From contig OUQQ01000110.1 in assembly GCA_900404475.1 (NCBI GenBank), forward strand, positions 3,929-45,717: a stretch of 41,789 nucleotides of DNA, written 5' to 3'. The position numbers and the translations under genes were made by a program. The notes beneath the pieces were generated by a model that was given only the letters and a program-made list of their open reading frames with translations, searched no databases and was not told the DNA's origin. Source of the DNA: Spongospora subterranea (taxonomy: Eukaryota > Endomyxa > Phytomyxea > Plasmodiophorida > Plasmodiophoridae). Position 1 is the first letter of the stretch. Each line of letters opens with the position of its first letter. This document shows positions 9,401 to 21,500 of the stretch, in pieces.

Positions 9401-12126
9401 TGTCTTGGCATCGATTATTTACACTTAACCGGTAGCCAGTGCCGTAGAGGGTTTTCAAAAATAAGCTCGTCCCAATGCAACGCAGAGAACCATCGGACAT
9501 GATCGCAATTCTGTCGGAAAGAATGTCTGCTTCGTCCATGAAATGAGTCGACAGAACGATAACTCGCCCTTTTCTGTGCCTGAGAAGAACGTCCCAGGTC
9601 TGTCGCCTACTGTAAGGGTCCATTCCTATTCAAGAAAAGTTTAGCCAAAGCTGAGCAGACATACCATTCCGTTACCTGCTGTTGGCTCATCGAGAAAAAC
9701 TACTTTCGATCCTCCGATCAATGCAATTGCAACGCAAAGTTTACGTTTTTGGCCTCCTGATAACTCCCTAACCCGAAAGTGAAGCTTTTCAACGAGACCC
9801 AGCTCTTTTAGCATTTCAATGATGCTTGGCGCAACATTATGGGGCGGCACGCCTTTAAGCCAGGCAAAAAGTTGCAAGTTTTGCATGGCAGTTAAATCAT
9901 CGTAAAGTACATCATGTTGTGGGCACATCCCGATACTTCGGCGAATTAGACTCAATGATTTGCGCAACGACTGACCAAAAATAAGAGCGTCCCCAGATGA
10001 TGGCTCAACGAGACCACATAGCATCGAGATCAACGTTGTTTTCCCTGTTGGACAAAATATTTGCAATCGTATTTCACCAAAATCATCATCAGGACATACC
10101 TGCCCCATTGTGACCCAGTAAACTTGTGATATGGCCGGCATATAACACCATATCGACTCGATTAACTGCGACTCGATCTTGGACCATTCCAGGAACTTTA
10201 TAAGTGCGAGATAATGCTTGGATTTCAATGGAACTAGGTAATTTTCAGTGTGCATACATAGTACAACCATGACGCATTTACTGATGTCGGCGTCCAAGCT
10301 CTTCAAGGTCGGCTTCAACGACTTCGACACGAGGAATGCTACCATGCGGTCCTCCAAGACTTGAAATATTAACGGCGCCTTTCATGGATATTCGCTTTTC
10401 TGATTTCTTGTCCTAAAATAATAAGATAATAAATCCAAACTTGGATTCAAATACTGACCATATTGTTTTCAACCTGAATCTTGGTGCTGTCTAACACATA
10501 AGTATCGCCTCTCCAGTATGACATGTGAAATGGAAAATGCCAAGGTAATCGAGAACCAATTCTTTGTGGAACGACCTGATCTAAATACCAGGCAAAGATG
10601 TAGTACAAGAAAATGTCAAATCCCATCATCCCGATTGCGGCATATGGAGATAACGATGTTGATGGACTTAAATATCGAGCATAGGATCGCTGAAAACCTG
10701 AGCCTAGCGCTGAATCTGCGAGCGCACTTGAGATCGCGACTGAAAGGCACGCTGGAGCTAACAAGCAAACAAATCCTTGCGATGTCGAGGATGAAGTCGC
10801 TAGGAAAGCCAAAAAGTGAGTTAGAAATATAATTACAAGGCTTCCAATAACGGCGGGACGTGTATGATCGAACATGGTCGCCATCGCAAGACAAAGCGCG
10901 ACCATTGAGGCCAAGAAAACAGAAAACAACATCGTCAAAGACAATACCGACATATTGGGGAACACTTGAAAATAGTGGGTCATTAGGGCTAGTGAAATTG
11001 CTATTGGAAAGCAAGCCCAAATGTATGATATCAACCACGAAGAAATTGAAACAACGTCAGAGACTCCGGTGACTCGAATGACCTCTCGAATCCTTTGTTC
11101 TTTTTCCAAAACAATGGCGACAACAATTTGACTGATGGGGTAAGTGAAAGCTATCAAAAAGAGCAACCCTGCAACTGGTCTTATCTTTTGAAAAAGTTCT
11201 GCCCTTAAGCTGTCGGGGCCACGAAACTCTATTTCAAGTCTCAATTGTTTCGAGATGCTCACAACAGTTACAGCTTCAGACGTCAGAGTCGTAATAGCAA
11301 CAATGACTCCTATTAGCCCACATCCAAAAGCTACAGATCGAACGTGACGCCATATTGTATGCCGCCAAATGCTTGCATTTTTCATGAGTAATGCCCACAG
11401 TTGCCTTTGCCATATAGGACAGTTTTCGTTCCGTTGCACGGTGATTCTCAGCATTGCAATGGCGCTGACCAATAATGCAAGCAAAACCAGTGAAACGATC
11501 GTGCTCGCGGGAATTGAGCATTCATAACTCTTCCAAAGTACAGAATCCAGCATCGTTTTACATTCGGTAAGTGCAATAGAGGACGAAGACGATGATGAAA
11601 GGCTACAAAGTACGGCTTTCGAGGCAGCGGCGCAACATTGCGATGATGGATTTGCTGTCGACCTTGGACATAAAAACTGACCCGTTTCTGTTCCATCAAA
11701 GAAAGAAGAGAGCTAACATCGTGCATTAATCCCTGAAAATGCTCATTAAACTGAATATTTACCTGATCTGCAGATAACGACGTGATAACTTTTCCAGCAC
11801 TGTTTGCAAAAGCGCCAGAAGATAAAACGCATTGTAAATACGACTGATCGAATTTGGCTAGGTTTGTCATACATAGCTGGATCTAACGGGCAAAATATCT
11901 TCAGTTAATTTCTCCAATACGCGTTCCATTGTGCCAACCTGCTCACTCGCATCGGTGGAAGCCATTCGAGAATGTCAATCTCGAACGTGACGCGATCACG
12001 CCGGGCGATATTTGGGGCGTCTGCTCCTGACGCCGAATGAGGTTCGACAGAGCAAGATCGTACCCGGACGAGAGTACTATCTATATGACCTACTATTGTT
12101 TTAAGGAAGGAGTGGAGTGAGGTCAT
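6423..12126 (-). CDS. Full-length ABC transporter, subfamily A
   Basis: Full ABCA transporter, usually a lipid exporter or flippase. Seven exons fit: 11947-12126, 11763-11882, 10459-11712, 10282-10412, 10100-10233, 9676-10044 and 6423-9625. The introns are 64, 50, 46, 48, 55 and 50 nt, and the frame closes exactly to 1796 residues. A Cys-rich N-terminal part (about 60-160) precedes a TM helix (SLVLLALLVSAI). Then come the QLWALLMKN segment, a TM bundle, and NBD1 with GHNGAGKTT (Walker A split by an intron), LSGGQKRKL, VVFLDEPTAGMDP (also split) and STHFMDEAD. A second membrane domain with a long Cys-rich extracellular loop follows. NBD2 has GINGAGKTT, LSGGNRRKLS, AYLDEPSTGMDP and LTTHSMEE. 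All six introns lie in the 5' 45% and the last exon is 3.2 kb. The first exon is the least certain; the remainder is firm. Confidence 0.9.
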
Positions 12127-12998
12127 GACCACACACAGTATTTCACATTAGCATTGTCGTCCGCCAGAAAGGTTGCATCGTTTCCCACTGTCCAACGCGC
12201 TTGATTACGTGCCACTGATTTGTTTCACGATAGAACAGGGTTGAAACATTAATCACTACTCTCTCTCAAATAATGTTCTATCATCAGAATCCTTCCACCT
12301 TCACATTCAATCTGGTTTTACAGACAGAGGAAGAGCACAGGGTAAAATATGTGAACAGCACCATGGCGAAGGCAGATTGACGACCTCGGGTGACTACCAT
12401 AGAATATTTAGACACGTTCTTTGGATGTTGTCAGAGAATTCTTGGTTCGAGTCGCTTGAAATTTGGGGATTCCAACAGCCTTGCGTTATCGAAACCTGAG
12501 AGCATTCGAATCGATTGATACAGAAACGGCGATAAACCGGCCACTCTGACATGATTTTTACCCTCAAATTAGACCAGTGTGTCTGTAAAAATAATATTAC
12601 ACCGGCTCAAATACTTTAATACGCAGGCTTTCGACTTCATAGTTAAATTTGATTTGTTTGGAATTTCTTCCTGTTGTGTCAGGTTGGTTGACGCCATCAC
12701 AGAATTCCAACAGAAAATGATATAGCGGCCAAGCCCGTAAAAGAAAATGTTGTTGACAATGCGTTTTAGTGAGAGTTCTACGCAGGTGCAATTCATTGAA
12801 CAAAAGAAACCTCATGTTTGGAAGTTTGCGCAAATCTGAATGGTGGGAGATGCATTGTCCAATTCTAGTGAAATGTCGCAAGTGTTGGCTGAGTCTAATA
12901 CTGAGTACTATGAGAAATTAAACACAACCCAAGGGTTCATAACCTGAATAGAGATTTGATTTGCGGTCAGGACGGCAGGCTAACCGGCGACTCGATGT
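12127..12998. other. Intergenic, no supported gene
   Basis: About 870 bp between the ABCA start and the 3' end of the Pro-rich secreted gene. A minus-strand frame at 12597-12881 (about 94 residues, basic, with Leu/Phe-rich stretches) has an ATG but no recognisable domain and no convincing splice partner. Otherwise nothing is evident. It should contain the ABCA promoter. Confidence 0.4.
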
Positions 12999-13805
12999 TT
13001 ATTCGGTTTCAGAATCGAACCCATTAGGTTCATTGTCGGCGATTGTGTTTGGCGTCATCTGTTCGGCTGGATGAAGGATTTCGGTCTTCACAGATGGCTT
13101 ATCATCATTGTTCTTGAGACGCGTCACTCTCACCGGAACGCCCTTCGAATTCGTCAGCGTTTGCGTCTCTTTTTCGTTGGACGTCTGTGAATCTTTGGGG
13201 AAACTGGGATTCATGGATTTAATCACGTCTTGAATATTCAGCATCGGCGAGGTCCCATTTGGGAATTCCATCGCTTCTCCTATCTCGATTGGGGGCATTT
13301 TAATCTTTGGTCGTTGAGCTAAATCACCGCCTGGCTTATCCCCAATACCTGGAAATGGGGTTAATGGCGCTTTGCTAGGATATCCCGGTTTGGACGCCGT
13401 TTCGCCCTCCTGAGTCGCTTTGGGCAAAGGCGGAGCTGGTTGTGATGTTGGCGCGGCAGTCGTTGGAGGAGGAGATATCTCACTGTTTTGTTTGGGCGGC
13501 GATACAGTGGGCGATGGCGGTGAACCAATAGCTGGTGATGTTGGTGCTGAGGCGACCATTGGCGTCGTAGGAATCGGGGCTGGGCTAGCGCCAGGAGATG
13601 AGATATCAGGATCTGCTCCCATCTCTGGCTCCTCATCTTCATCGTCAGATGATTTCACAGGCGTTTGCACTGCATCGGTCTGTTTTGGACTTGTCCCGAT
13701 TGGAACAAAGCTTATAATGCTGTCTAGGGGGGAGGCGCCATAACTGTACTGTTGCCCAACCAGCACGCCAGCAATCGTCAGCCAAATCAACCTCTGCACG
13801 TTCAT
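12999..13805 (-). CDS. Secreted Pro/Ser/Thr-rich low-complexity protein
   Basis: Unrecognised 268-residue protein. The ATG at 13805 gives a signal peptide (MNVQRLIWLTIAGVLVG, then a polar region). An acidic stretch (SSDDEDEEPEMGADPD) leads into a long Pro/Ser/Thr/Ala-rich segment at about residues 60-150. The C-terminal half is charged, with repeated acidic and Lys-rich patches, and ends GFDSETE. No transmembrane segment follows the signal, so a secreted or wall-associated disordered protein is likely. The frame is open 39 codons further upstream, but the signal peptide fixes the start. It is intronless and divergent from the ankyrin gene, with about 425 bp between starts. Confidence 0.7.
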   Translation of the reverse strand: MNVQRLIWLTIAGVLVGQQYSYGASPLDSIISFVPIGTSPKQTDAVQTPVKSSDDEDEEPEMGADPDISSPGASPAPIPTTPMVASAPTSPAIGSPPSPTVSPPKQNSEISPPPTTAAPTSQPAPPLPKATQEGETASKPGYPSKAPLTPFPGIGDKPGGDLAQRPKIKMPPIEIGEAMEFPNGTSPMLNIQDVIKSMNPSFPKDSQTSNEKETQTLTNSKGVPVRVTRLKNNDDKPSVKTEILHPAEQMTPNTIADNEPNGFDSETE

Positions 13806-14230
13806 TGTGCTACGATAATGCGAGGGACTCGGAGGCAACCTGGTTCTATTGCCGAAGATTGCCTCTACCACCATATGTAGATGTTCGTCCATCCCCACCA
13901 TATATCTTGACCACTCGAACAATATCGACCATTATTGCTCCACAACATGAGCTCACCCATTTCACAAGTCGAACCCACCTATATTTAGGGTTTCAGTGTT
14001 CCAACGCTAAATCAGTCAATTAATCCATAAACTTGACCAGGTAACCGAATCGGGTAACCGGGTTGGACATGGTTAGCGTTACGGCCCGTCCCGGTTGTAT
14101 AACCGAGATAACCTTTGACCGATAATCCACGGACGCAGTTTTCGGACAATATCTGGACGATGACCGATGGGCGATGGCGCTGCTGTAGCGCCATTTGACA
14201 TTGTCGCACCGATCCGGTTACACGAGAGTG
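13806..14230. promoter_or_regulatory. Divergent intergenic region (shared promoter inferred)
   Basis: 425 bp between the starts of the secreted Pro-rich gene (-) and the ankyrin gene (+). It must hold both promoters. Around 14035-14110 the motif GGTAACCG/CCGAATCGGG-like GC-rich words recur, but I could not match them to a known site. Confidence 0.4.
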
Positions 14231-14983
14231 ATGGGCGGGCTTCCTGATCCAGTCCCGCACACGCAGGATATTATGGTGGGCGGGAACGCGAATATTTTCA
14301 CAGAAGACCAGTTGAGTACATTTGAGGACCAGGGGTCGACCCTGGTAGACCGCCGACCGTCCATCGACCTGGCTCAGGAACCTGGGAATAGCGATAGGGA
14401 CGAAGAAGGCGAATCCAGTACAGAAAGGGATGCTGCTGAACTTGAAGACCAACTATCGCTATGGTCGTATGAGATCACCGGAATGGAGCAATCCGATTAC
14501 GAGATGGTCGAGGACCCCATATTATCCCAGCTCTTATGTGCCTCAGAATCAGGCGACCTCGTTCAAGTCGAGCATGCGTTATCGTCCCTTCAGATATCGT
14601 GCTCGGAATTGGGCTCGCAAGGTGATTCGGCTCTGCATTTGGCGAGTCTTTATGGTAACGAGGCCGTCGTTCAGGCACTGCTTGCTCATGGCGCCGATGC
14701 TTCACAACGAGATGGAAGCGGTGGCCTGGCCTTACATGATGCTTGCGCCTCAGGCCATATTGATATAGTTGCCAGCCTGCTGGAAGCGGCTCCCCACACC
14801 ATCGACTGGGTCGACGAAGATGGCGACTCGGCCATGCACAATGCAGCCAGGGGAAACCATTATGAGATAATCAGGCTTCTTCTGGAGCACGGTGGCAGAT
14901 CATCGTTGGAATTGGTCAATACAGAAGGGGAAACTCCTAAAGATCTGACTGACAAACTCGAAATAAAAGCGCTTCTTGTCTGA
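14231..14983 (+). CDS. Ankyrin-repeat protein
   Basis: A 250-residue, single-exon protein. The N-terminal 110 residues are acidic and low in hydrophobics (NSDRDEEGESSTERDAAELED). They are followed by about three to four ankyrin repeats, with readable cores SALHLASLYGNEAVVQALL, GLALHDACASGHIDIVASLL and SAMHNAARGNHYEIIRLLL, and a partial last repeat (GETPKDLTDK). Ankyrin repeats mediate protein-protein binding; the partner is unknown. No signal peptide or membrane segment, so probably cytosolic or nuclear. The ATG at 14231 (MGGLPDPVPH) was chosen; the frame continues upstream only to a TTG. Its stop lies 35 bp from the convergent CAP gene. Confidence 0.85.
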   Translation: MGGLPDPVPHTQDIMVGGNANIFTEDQLSTFEDQGSTLVDRRPSIDLAQEPGNSDRDEEGESSTERDAAELEDQLSLWSYEITGMEQSDYEMVEDPILSQLLCASESGDLVQVEHALSSLQISCSELGSQGDSALHLASLYGNEAVVQALLAHGADASQRDGSGGLALHDACASGHIDIVASLLEAAPHTIDWVDEDGDSAMHNAARGNHYEIIRLLLEHGGRSSLELVNTEGETPKDLTDKLEIKALLV

Positions 14984-15018
14984 TCGATTCCGCTATAAAG
15001 GTTTATTTATTGAATTGA

Positions 15019-16026
15019 TTAAATTGCTGCACAGATGATCGCGGTGGCGTAGAACCTGCCATCGCTCCCTTCTGCGGTCGAACATCCGAACAGGATCATG
15101 TCGGGGCGCAACAAGAGCATCTTGTGCTCGGGGGATCCCATCCATCGATCAACGGCCCTCTTAGCTGGACCATTGGCCGCGTTCAGCATATCATCGGCCA
15201 CGACCACTTCACCCACACCGGAGACGTTGCCTGGAACGGCATCGAACCTAATTGCGACAATTCATCACGACGCAAAGATCGATATTGACCCACGAGGAAA
15301 TCTAACCTGTAGCTCCAAAATCCATCGTGGCTAGCGACCTGCGAAGCCGCCATATAAGCGCTGTGTTTTGCTGCCAGATTCACCAATGTCGCATTCCTCG
15401 ACAGTTGTCCAACACCGGCAGCGGCGCGCTCCTAGTACACAACCGCTTTTTAGTCTCACGACTCGAGTGAATTTTCTTCACCAGAATATTACCCGGTTTA
15501 CAGCTTCGAAGCAGTTCCCGTCGTTTTGCGGTTGGGCGTTGTCGAACGTGTCGAACGACGGTTTCAACGTGGGGGTTAGGGGGGCGTTGGGATCAACTTG
15601 AGGGATCCCACCTCCAAATCCATGAACGTTGGCCGATCGTGGCGCCGGTGGATCAAGCACCGTCTCCCGACTTCCGTACTTCTTGGCGGTTTTCCTGGCT
15701 TTGCGAGATTTGGCCGCCAAAACCTGGAAATGGCGCCCATGTCCTGGAGCATCGGCGGTGTCCTCGTCCGAGTCGTGATCGTCGAACAAGTCCAGATCAT
15801 CCGATCCGAAATCGCTGATCTCGTGGTCGACGTCCCGAATATCGTGATTTTCAAAATCAGCGTAATCGGCGAGCTCGTCTTCGCCTTCCCCGGTCAGGCC
15901 AGAGATGAACGAGCCAACATGGTCGAAATCGAAGTCGTCGTCGTCGTCGTCATGCTGAGCAACGATAGATATTGCCGATCCAATTACGACCAGCAACACT
16001 AACGATAGGGTCTGAATCATCGTCAT
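15019..16026 (-). CDS. Secreted CAP/SCP-domain protein with Asp-rich N-terminus
   Basis: Three exons (15493-16026, 15307-15431, 15019-15247) with introns of 61 and 59 nt give 295 residues. The start at 16026 gives a signal peptide (MTMIQTLSLVLLVVIGSAIS). It is followed by an extremely acidic region (a run of six Asp, then repeated D/E clusters to about residue 105) and a basic segment (SRKARKTAKK). The CAP domain spans about residues 170-295. It shows CFEAVNRERAAAGVGQLSRN, LVNLAAKHSAYMAAS, SHDGF, RAVDRWMGSPEHKMLLLRP and a C-terminal Y-A-T-A-I-I-C strand. CAP proteins (PR-1/antigen 5/SCP) are secreted and bind sterols or act at host or environmental interfaces. The central GENI-type motif is not obvious, so the domain is divergent. 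Both splice junctions restore conserved CAP blocks. Confidence 0.85.
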
Positions 16027-17143
16027 CACCGATTTAAGTCTCGAATTACTATAAATTATCCAGTTGCTGTTATGGCGACCTATCAACAGCTTATAATGGT
16101 GAAACTGCCCGCGTGAGTCATCGCTCGTTGCTGCTGTTGACCCATTTACCGCTCTGAATTATCAACGGTGCTTGGACCCATAAACCCTATTCTACCTGCC
16201 CTATTGCCACGCCCTCCTTTTCAACTCAAAACCCAATGGTTCTCAGGTGAAGTCGACACTATCGTCCATGGTGATATTGCTTGCTGAAATGACAGAGTTC
16301 GAAACCCAGCAAAACTGGTTTTTTCACCAGAAAACCTACTCCTCAACGCAAACAGGGGAAACAAGGCACAGAATTGTAAATGGGTTTAGGGTCCCCTAAG
16401 TGCTGGTGAAGTTATTGAAGATGATTTTGGCGATTAGCGCCACCAAACCAATCTAGCTCTTGGAAACAGCGCATCGGAAACGGCGACATCCGAATATGCA
16501 CGATCAAAGTGGACAGTCGGACGATTGTGTTTTGGCGACAACGATGTCATTGGGGAATGGAAAGATGGCAATACGGCACTTCCCATATGCACGTACGTAA
16601 ACAATGGGCCAACGCAATAAGATTTGAAGTAGCATGAAGGCTTTCACTGGGGATTGTAATTTGCGAAAATCTGATTTATTGGTGGAGAAACCCACTGTTG
16701 AACGAATGGTCTACCTTTCTGACACTGGGTTTCATTGAGCAAAGATTCAAGGGCAGCGAAGTCAGAGTGGATGAATAAACCACTACATGCCAGATTTGTT
16801 CCTTTGAAAGGTCAACGTGCAAGCACATTATGTTCCCCAGATCCCCTGATCCACGACAACAGCTAAATAGTAGTTGATTTTCTGGGTGTCGACACGTGGC
16901 AAGTCGTCATCTGGACCGGCCGATTGCCAGGTCCCGGCACTCAGAAAGTTTTCTCCACATGCCGAGAATCGAGAGCAAAAGTACTAACCGGCCTCCGTCT
17001 TGACTGTAAAAGTAACAAACCATGTATACACTTCAGTTGGCTTAGACTGCAACAAAATGTAACATGGTGGCGTCATGGCTCATTGGATGTAACCCTCCCC
17101 TGTTTCATTAATAAGTATCATTCCGATGATGAAGATGACGTCG
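16027..17143. other. Intergenic with one dispersed-repeat copy
   Basis: About 1.1 kb between the divergent CAP and E2 genes. No ORF here shows recognisable motifs; the longest (16504-16695, minus) is 63 codons. A 75-bp segment matching sequence at 38.5 kb is listed separately. Both promoters must lie here. Confidence 0.45.
16295..16369. repeat. Dispersed repeat copy 1 (possibly SINE-like)
   Basis: This segment, starting GAGTTCGAAACCCAGCAAAA and ending ACAAGGCA, matches 38493-38568 in the same orientation over about 75 bp with small indels. It contains GTTCGAAAC, which fits the loose RNA polymerase III B-box pattern. No A box or tail was established, so a tRNA-derived SINE is only a possibility. 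Confidence 0.6.
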
Positions 17144-18557
17144 ATGTTATTGCGAATCGGCTCAGGGCCAACCTTTGTATCCACCGTCTGTAGGCCGAGA
17201 TATTTCAGGGCGGGACGCCCGCTCTTCAAACTACAGGAGTTCAAATTAGCTGATATCGGCGAGGGGATATCGGAAGTCGAAGTTCTGAAATGGTAATGTG
17301 GTCCTGTCGCTACGATGTGAAGACAACACACTCAAAAGGTGGTTCCGCAGGTTCGTTAGCCCCGGAGATAAAATTTCACAGTTTGAGAAGATTTGTGAAG
17401 TGCAAAGTGATAAAGCCACTGTCGAGATTACATCGAGGTTTGATGGAGTTATCACCAAGCTGAATGTCGAGACGGGCAAAATGGCCAAAGTCGGAGAGGC
17501 GCTGCTTATGATTGACCTTCACAGCGAATCTGGAGATGAAGCGACTAACGATTCAGTTGAAGTTCAGCCAGAGTCACCATCACCAAAAACGCCAGTTGCA
17601 CCACCGCTTGAGCATTCTGTTGCCAAGAACTCAGGTCAAAAGGTTCTTGCCACCCCTGCAGTTCGAAGGATATCCAAAGAGCATAATATTGATCTGGCAA
17701 CCATTTCCCCTACGGTATACGTGTTTGATGCTCGTCTTCATTGCAATGTTTATGAGTTTATATAGGGTCCAAATGGTCGCGTTTTGAAATCGGATCTGCT
17801 GGATATTATATCAAAAGCTTCATCCCTTCCGAAGGCGGCTGCAGAGCCGCATCCAGGTTCTGCTGATATTGTGGTACCAATCTCAGGGTTAGTTCGAACT
17901 ATGGTTAAGACGATGACTTCTTCGAATTTGGTTCCCACATTAACGTTGCACGAGGAGGTTATTGCTAATGAACTTCAGAATATCAGGGCTTCGCTCAAGA
18001 TGTTTCTGCCAACACTGACTTATCTGCCGTTGATCATCAAAGCTGTCAGCCTTGCCCTACATGATTTCCCAAATTTGAATGCCCATGTGGACGAAAAGTG
18101 CAACGAAATTACCCTGAAGTCAAACCACAATATTTCAATCGCCATGGACACTCCAAGGGGGCTCTTAGTCCCTTGCATCATGGCCGTCCAGAATCTGTCG
18201 GTTGCAGACATTTCTTCGGAACTATCACGTTTGACTACATTAGGAGCTGCAAACCAGTTAGGATTAGCTGATCTTCAAATGGGGACATTTTCGTTGAGCA
18301 ATATTGGTACGATTGGTGGAACATATGCTACACCGCTGATTGTACGACCACAAGTCGTGATCGGAGCAATAGGACGAATTCAAAGCGGCATTGCGCGGTT
18401 CGACAAGAGCGGCAATGGACCAGTGAACACGTCAATTCTAGGAATGAGTTGGTCTGCCGATCATCGCGTGATTGATGGCGCAACTGTTGCAAGATTCTCA
18501 AGGCGAGTCAAATCATTACTAGAATCACCACAGGAGATGCTACTATTAACTAAGTAA
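17144..18557 (+). CDS. DBT: Branched-chain 2-oxoacid dehydrogenase E2 (lipoamide acyltransferase), mitochondrial
   Basis: Core acyltransferase of a mitochondrial 2-oxoacid dehydrogenase, most like the branched-chain complex that degrades Leu, Ile and Val. Exons 17144-17292, 17351-17714 and 17766-18557 (introns 58 and 51 nt) give 434 residues. An Arg-rich presequence (MLLRIGSGPTFVSTVCRPRY) precedes the lipoyl domain. FKLADIGEGISEVEVLKW is split by intron 1, and the lipoyl-Lys motif is EVQSDKATVEITS (Lys near residue 71). A linker leads to the peripheral-subunit-binding domain (ATPAVRRISKEHNIDL ... GPNGRVLKSD, split by intron 2). The acyltransferase domain carries SWSADHRVIDGAT, with the catalytic His and Asp near residue 400. 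LADIGEGI and EVEVLKWFV favour branched-chain E2 over pyruvate or 2-oxoglutarate E2. The gene ends 36 bp from the convergent LeuRS gene. Confidence 0.93.
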
Positions 18558-18593
18558 ATTGTCACTGCAGTTTTTATGGTTATGGATTGCTTA

Positions 18594-21500
18594 TTAGACA
18601 ATACGAACTGACGGACGTCCGGGGCACGCTGTGTTTGATGTATCAACGACCACTGCTGCGGTCAATCCCGTGTTCTTGACGATTGTCGCAATATTATCAC
18701 ATAGAATCGTCTCTTCATCGAAAGGTGTAGTTGACGCTAGCGCTACTTGTCTGCCTTTCGTGTTAACTTCATCAATAACATTCATGGCGAACTTGACGGC
18801 TCGCTTATCGAACATGGTCAACTCTGGCGACGCTGCAAACGTGGCGTTGATAACGGACGAAACTTTACGACGATCTTGAATGGCGAAATCATCCATCTCG
18901 CTGATAAGATTGATTACTGTTTGCTGCCAAACTGGATATGTTTGAGCGAATTGGAAAGTGACTTTCCGGGGTTCGCTCTTGCCCTTCTTCTTCGCGAGCT
19001 CCTTCAGTTTGACCTGAACGGAATGGGCAACATCTTCCAGATACTTGGAGATTTGAAGAAGGGTTTCATCAATAGCTCCGGCTGTTGGCCACGACGCGTC
19101 AATTACGAAGCCGGAACGACCAAGCACGTTGCTCCAGATATGTTCGCATACATGGGGGCAAATGGGGGCCAGAACGATCGTGAACACTTCCATGAAACGC
19201 TGAATGAGTTCGGGGCAAATCTGGTCATCTGAAACATGGGCCCGATAACTGTCACGTGCATGGCAAAGATCCCAGAATCCCGACTTGAGGGCAGCCCTGA
19301 ACTGCATGCGCGAATATGCCTGATCTGCATTGACGATGCACTCGTTGATCCGATTGGCGAAGATTCTCTCGATCAGAGTCTTTTCTTTTTGAACATGAGG
19401 AAGATCTTGCACCCTAGCCTGCATTTCTTGGCACCATTCAACTTCCTTGGTCAGTTTGAGGATGGCAGCGTTGGCAGTGACAGTCAAGGATACGTTGGCA
19501 TCTTCCAGACCATCGCCAGCATCCGCTAGGGCAAAACGGGTGGCGTCGGCACTGTATTCCCGGCAAGAATCAATCATGGTGATGAAATTACCGGTAGATT
19601 TGCTCATCTTGTCGTTATTCAACATGGCATGTCCATTAGTGTAGAACGCTTGGGGCCAATACTCGGGCTGTTTGGGCCAGATGGCGGCGTGATTGTAGAG
19701 CGACATTGTGAGATGGTTGCCAATTAGATCTTTACCGCTGACACGAAGATCGCAGGGATAGAAATACTTAAACTCAGCCCGCATGCGATTAAGAAGTTCG
19801 GCGTCTAAACCACAGTTGCGAGGCATTTCAGCGTCGCAGAAAATAAAATCGAAAACGTCATCGGTAAGCAGTTCAGGATTGATGGAACTGCCAGCGCCAG
19901 CTAAATGACCACCTTGCAGGAAGTGAGAAATTGTGTAAAACGCCATGTAGATCGTGGAATCCGACAGCGACTCGATGACGAACTGGGTGTCGAAGGGGAG
20001 CTTGGTTCCTAAACCAAATGACCGGCTACATGCCCATTCGCGAAGCCATTCAACAACCCCAACAAACATCTCCTTGGCAATGGGGTTGAAGGTTTCGAGA
20101 CGGTCCCGTACGTGTTCCCCGACTTGTCCTGCCCATTCTTCTTCGCCGTACTCAATAAACCATTGCGCCGTCTTGGCAACAACGCACGCGTTGCCGCTGC
20201 GGGCAATGACTTCACTCTCTGGCTCCGAATAGATAATGGCTTGTCCGGCCTCGACCATAGCGGTACGAACAATAGGCTTGGCCAGCTCAACTCGCATGCC
20301 TTCACAACTTCCCATCAGCATAATGCCTTCATAGAACCCAGTCTTATAAACCTTGTCCTTCGCCTCGGCCAGCTTCTTGCTGTCGTATTGATTCTTGATC
20401 TGCAGCTGTTCACAGATGAAAGGGGCGCCACGGTCCCCTAAGTTCGGGATGCGAATGATGGCCGGCGCCTCCATTGAACACATTTCCAGGGTGACGTGGT
20501 ACTTGTTCCGAAAAGCCTCATCGTTGCGCAGATCCTGAAGTGCAATCCAATCGTCTGGACTATCGCTTGGGACCGATGTAACAAGACCTGTTCCTTTGTT
20601 CATGGAGATGGTCAGGAGTGGCAGCATGTATACGACATCATGCACAGCCAACGGCGCCTTCACCGCTGCTCCTAGCAGATCCCAACCTTTGAGTTTGCAA
20701 AGAATATCAGTCTTGCCAAAAACGTCGCCCAGGAGATCTTGATGAGCCATGTTCATTGCCGAGCGTTCACTGCAAATCCAAACCTCATTTCCGGGGGCTA
20801 AAACACAGGAATACTCGCCATGGGGCAAGACCCAAGCATTCGTTTGACCGTACATGGTCTCAGGACGAAGCGTAGCGCATAGAAGGTAGATTTTAGCGTC
20901 GACGGAGAGGACGGCGGCCAAGGCAGGAGGAGGAGTGGAAACCAGCTCTAGCTTGATACCAGTATATTCTTGGGGGCCAACACCTTCCCCTGAGGCGCGA
21001 TCGTGGTCGGCACAAGGCTGCTTCTCGGACGGGGAATAGATACTGAGCCGGGATCCGAACTTGATCTTCTGCACGCGGAGAAGAGTATTAAATTGCCAGC
21101 GAATGAAGGCGTCAAAGTACGGGTTCATGTCGGTTGTGATGAAGGATCGGCGGAAATCGGCTTTGAGGCCGAACTTCTTCAGATGCTCAATTGCAACAGG
21201 TGGGAAGTAGTTCAGCCATTCATATGGATCAGCAAACGAGGCAATAGTCGATACTGGAACGCCCGTCTCTTCCAGGATCTGCCATTGGTAGACGCAAGCC
21301 GACGCCTTCTTGGTCACCTTGCCCTTGGATTTTTTTACGGTAGTTTTGCCGTTGGCATTAGCTGCGCCATTGGCGACAGAAGGTTCGGCTTCGCCATCGA
21401 CGGGTTCGGTGCCTGGGAACACTGGAGGATTTCCATATAATTCAAGTTCTCGACCTAGTTTTGTGGCGCAGGCGGCAATTGGCATTCCCGTGCAATGGAA

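Noticed and set aside
11905..12132. Separate small gene upstream of the ABCA transporter
   Set aside because: A GTGAGC donor at its end joins in phase 0 to the next ABCA exon, so I treat it as ABCA exon 1.
13361..13743. Two ORFs (one on each strand) inside the Pro-rich gene
   Set aside because: They are alternate-frame readings of its Pro/Ser/Ala-rich low-complexity DNA.
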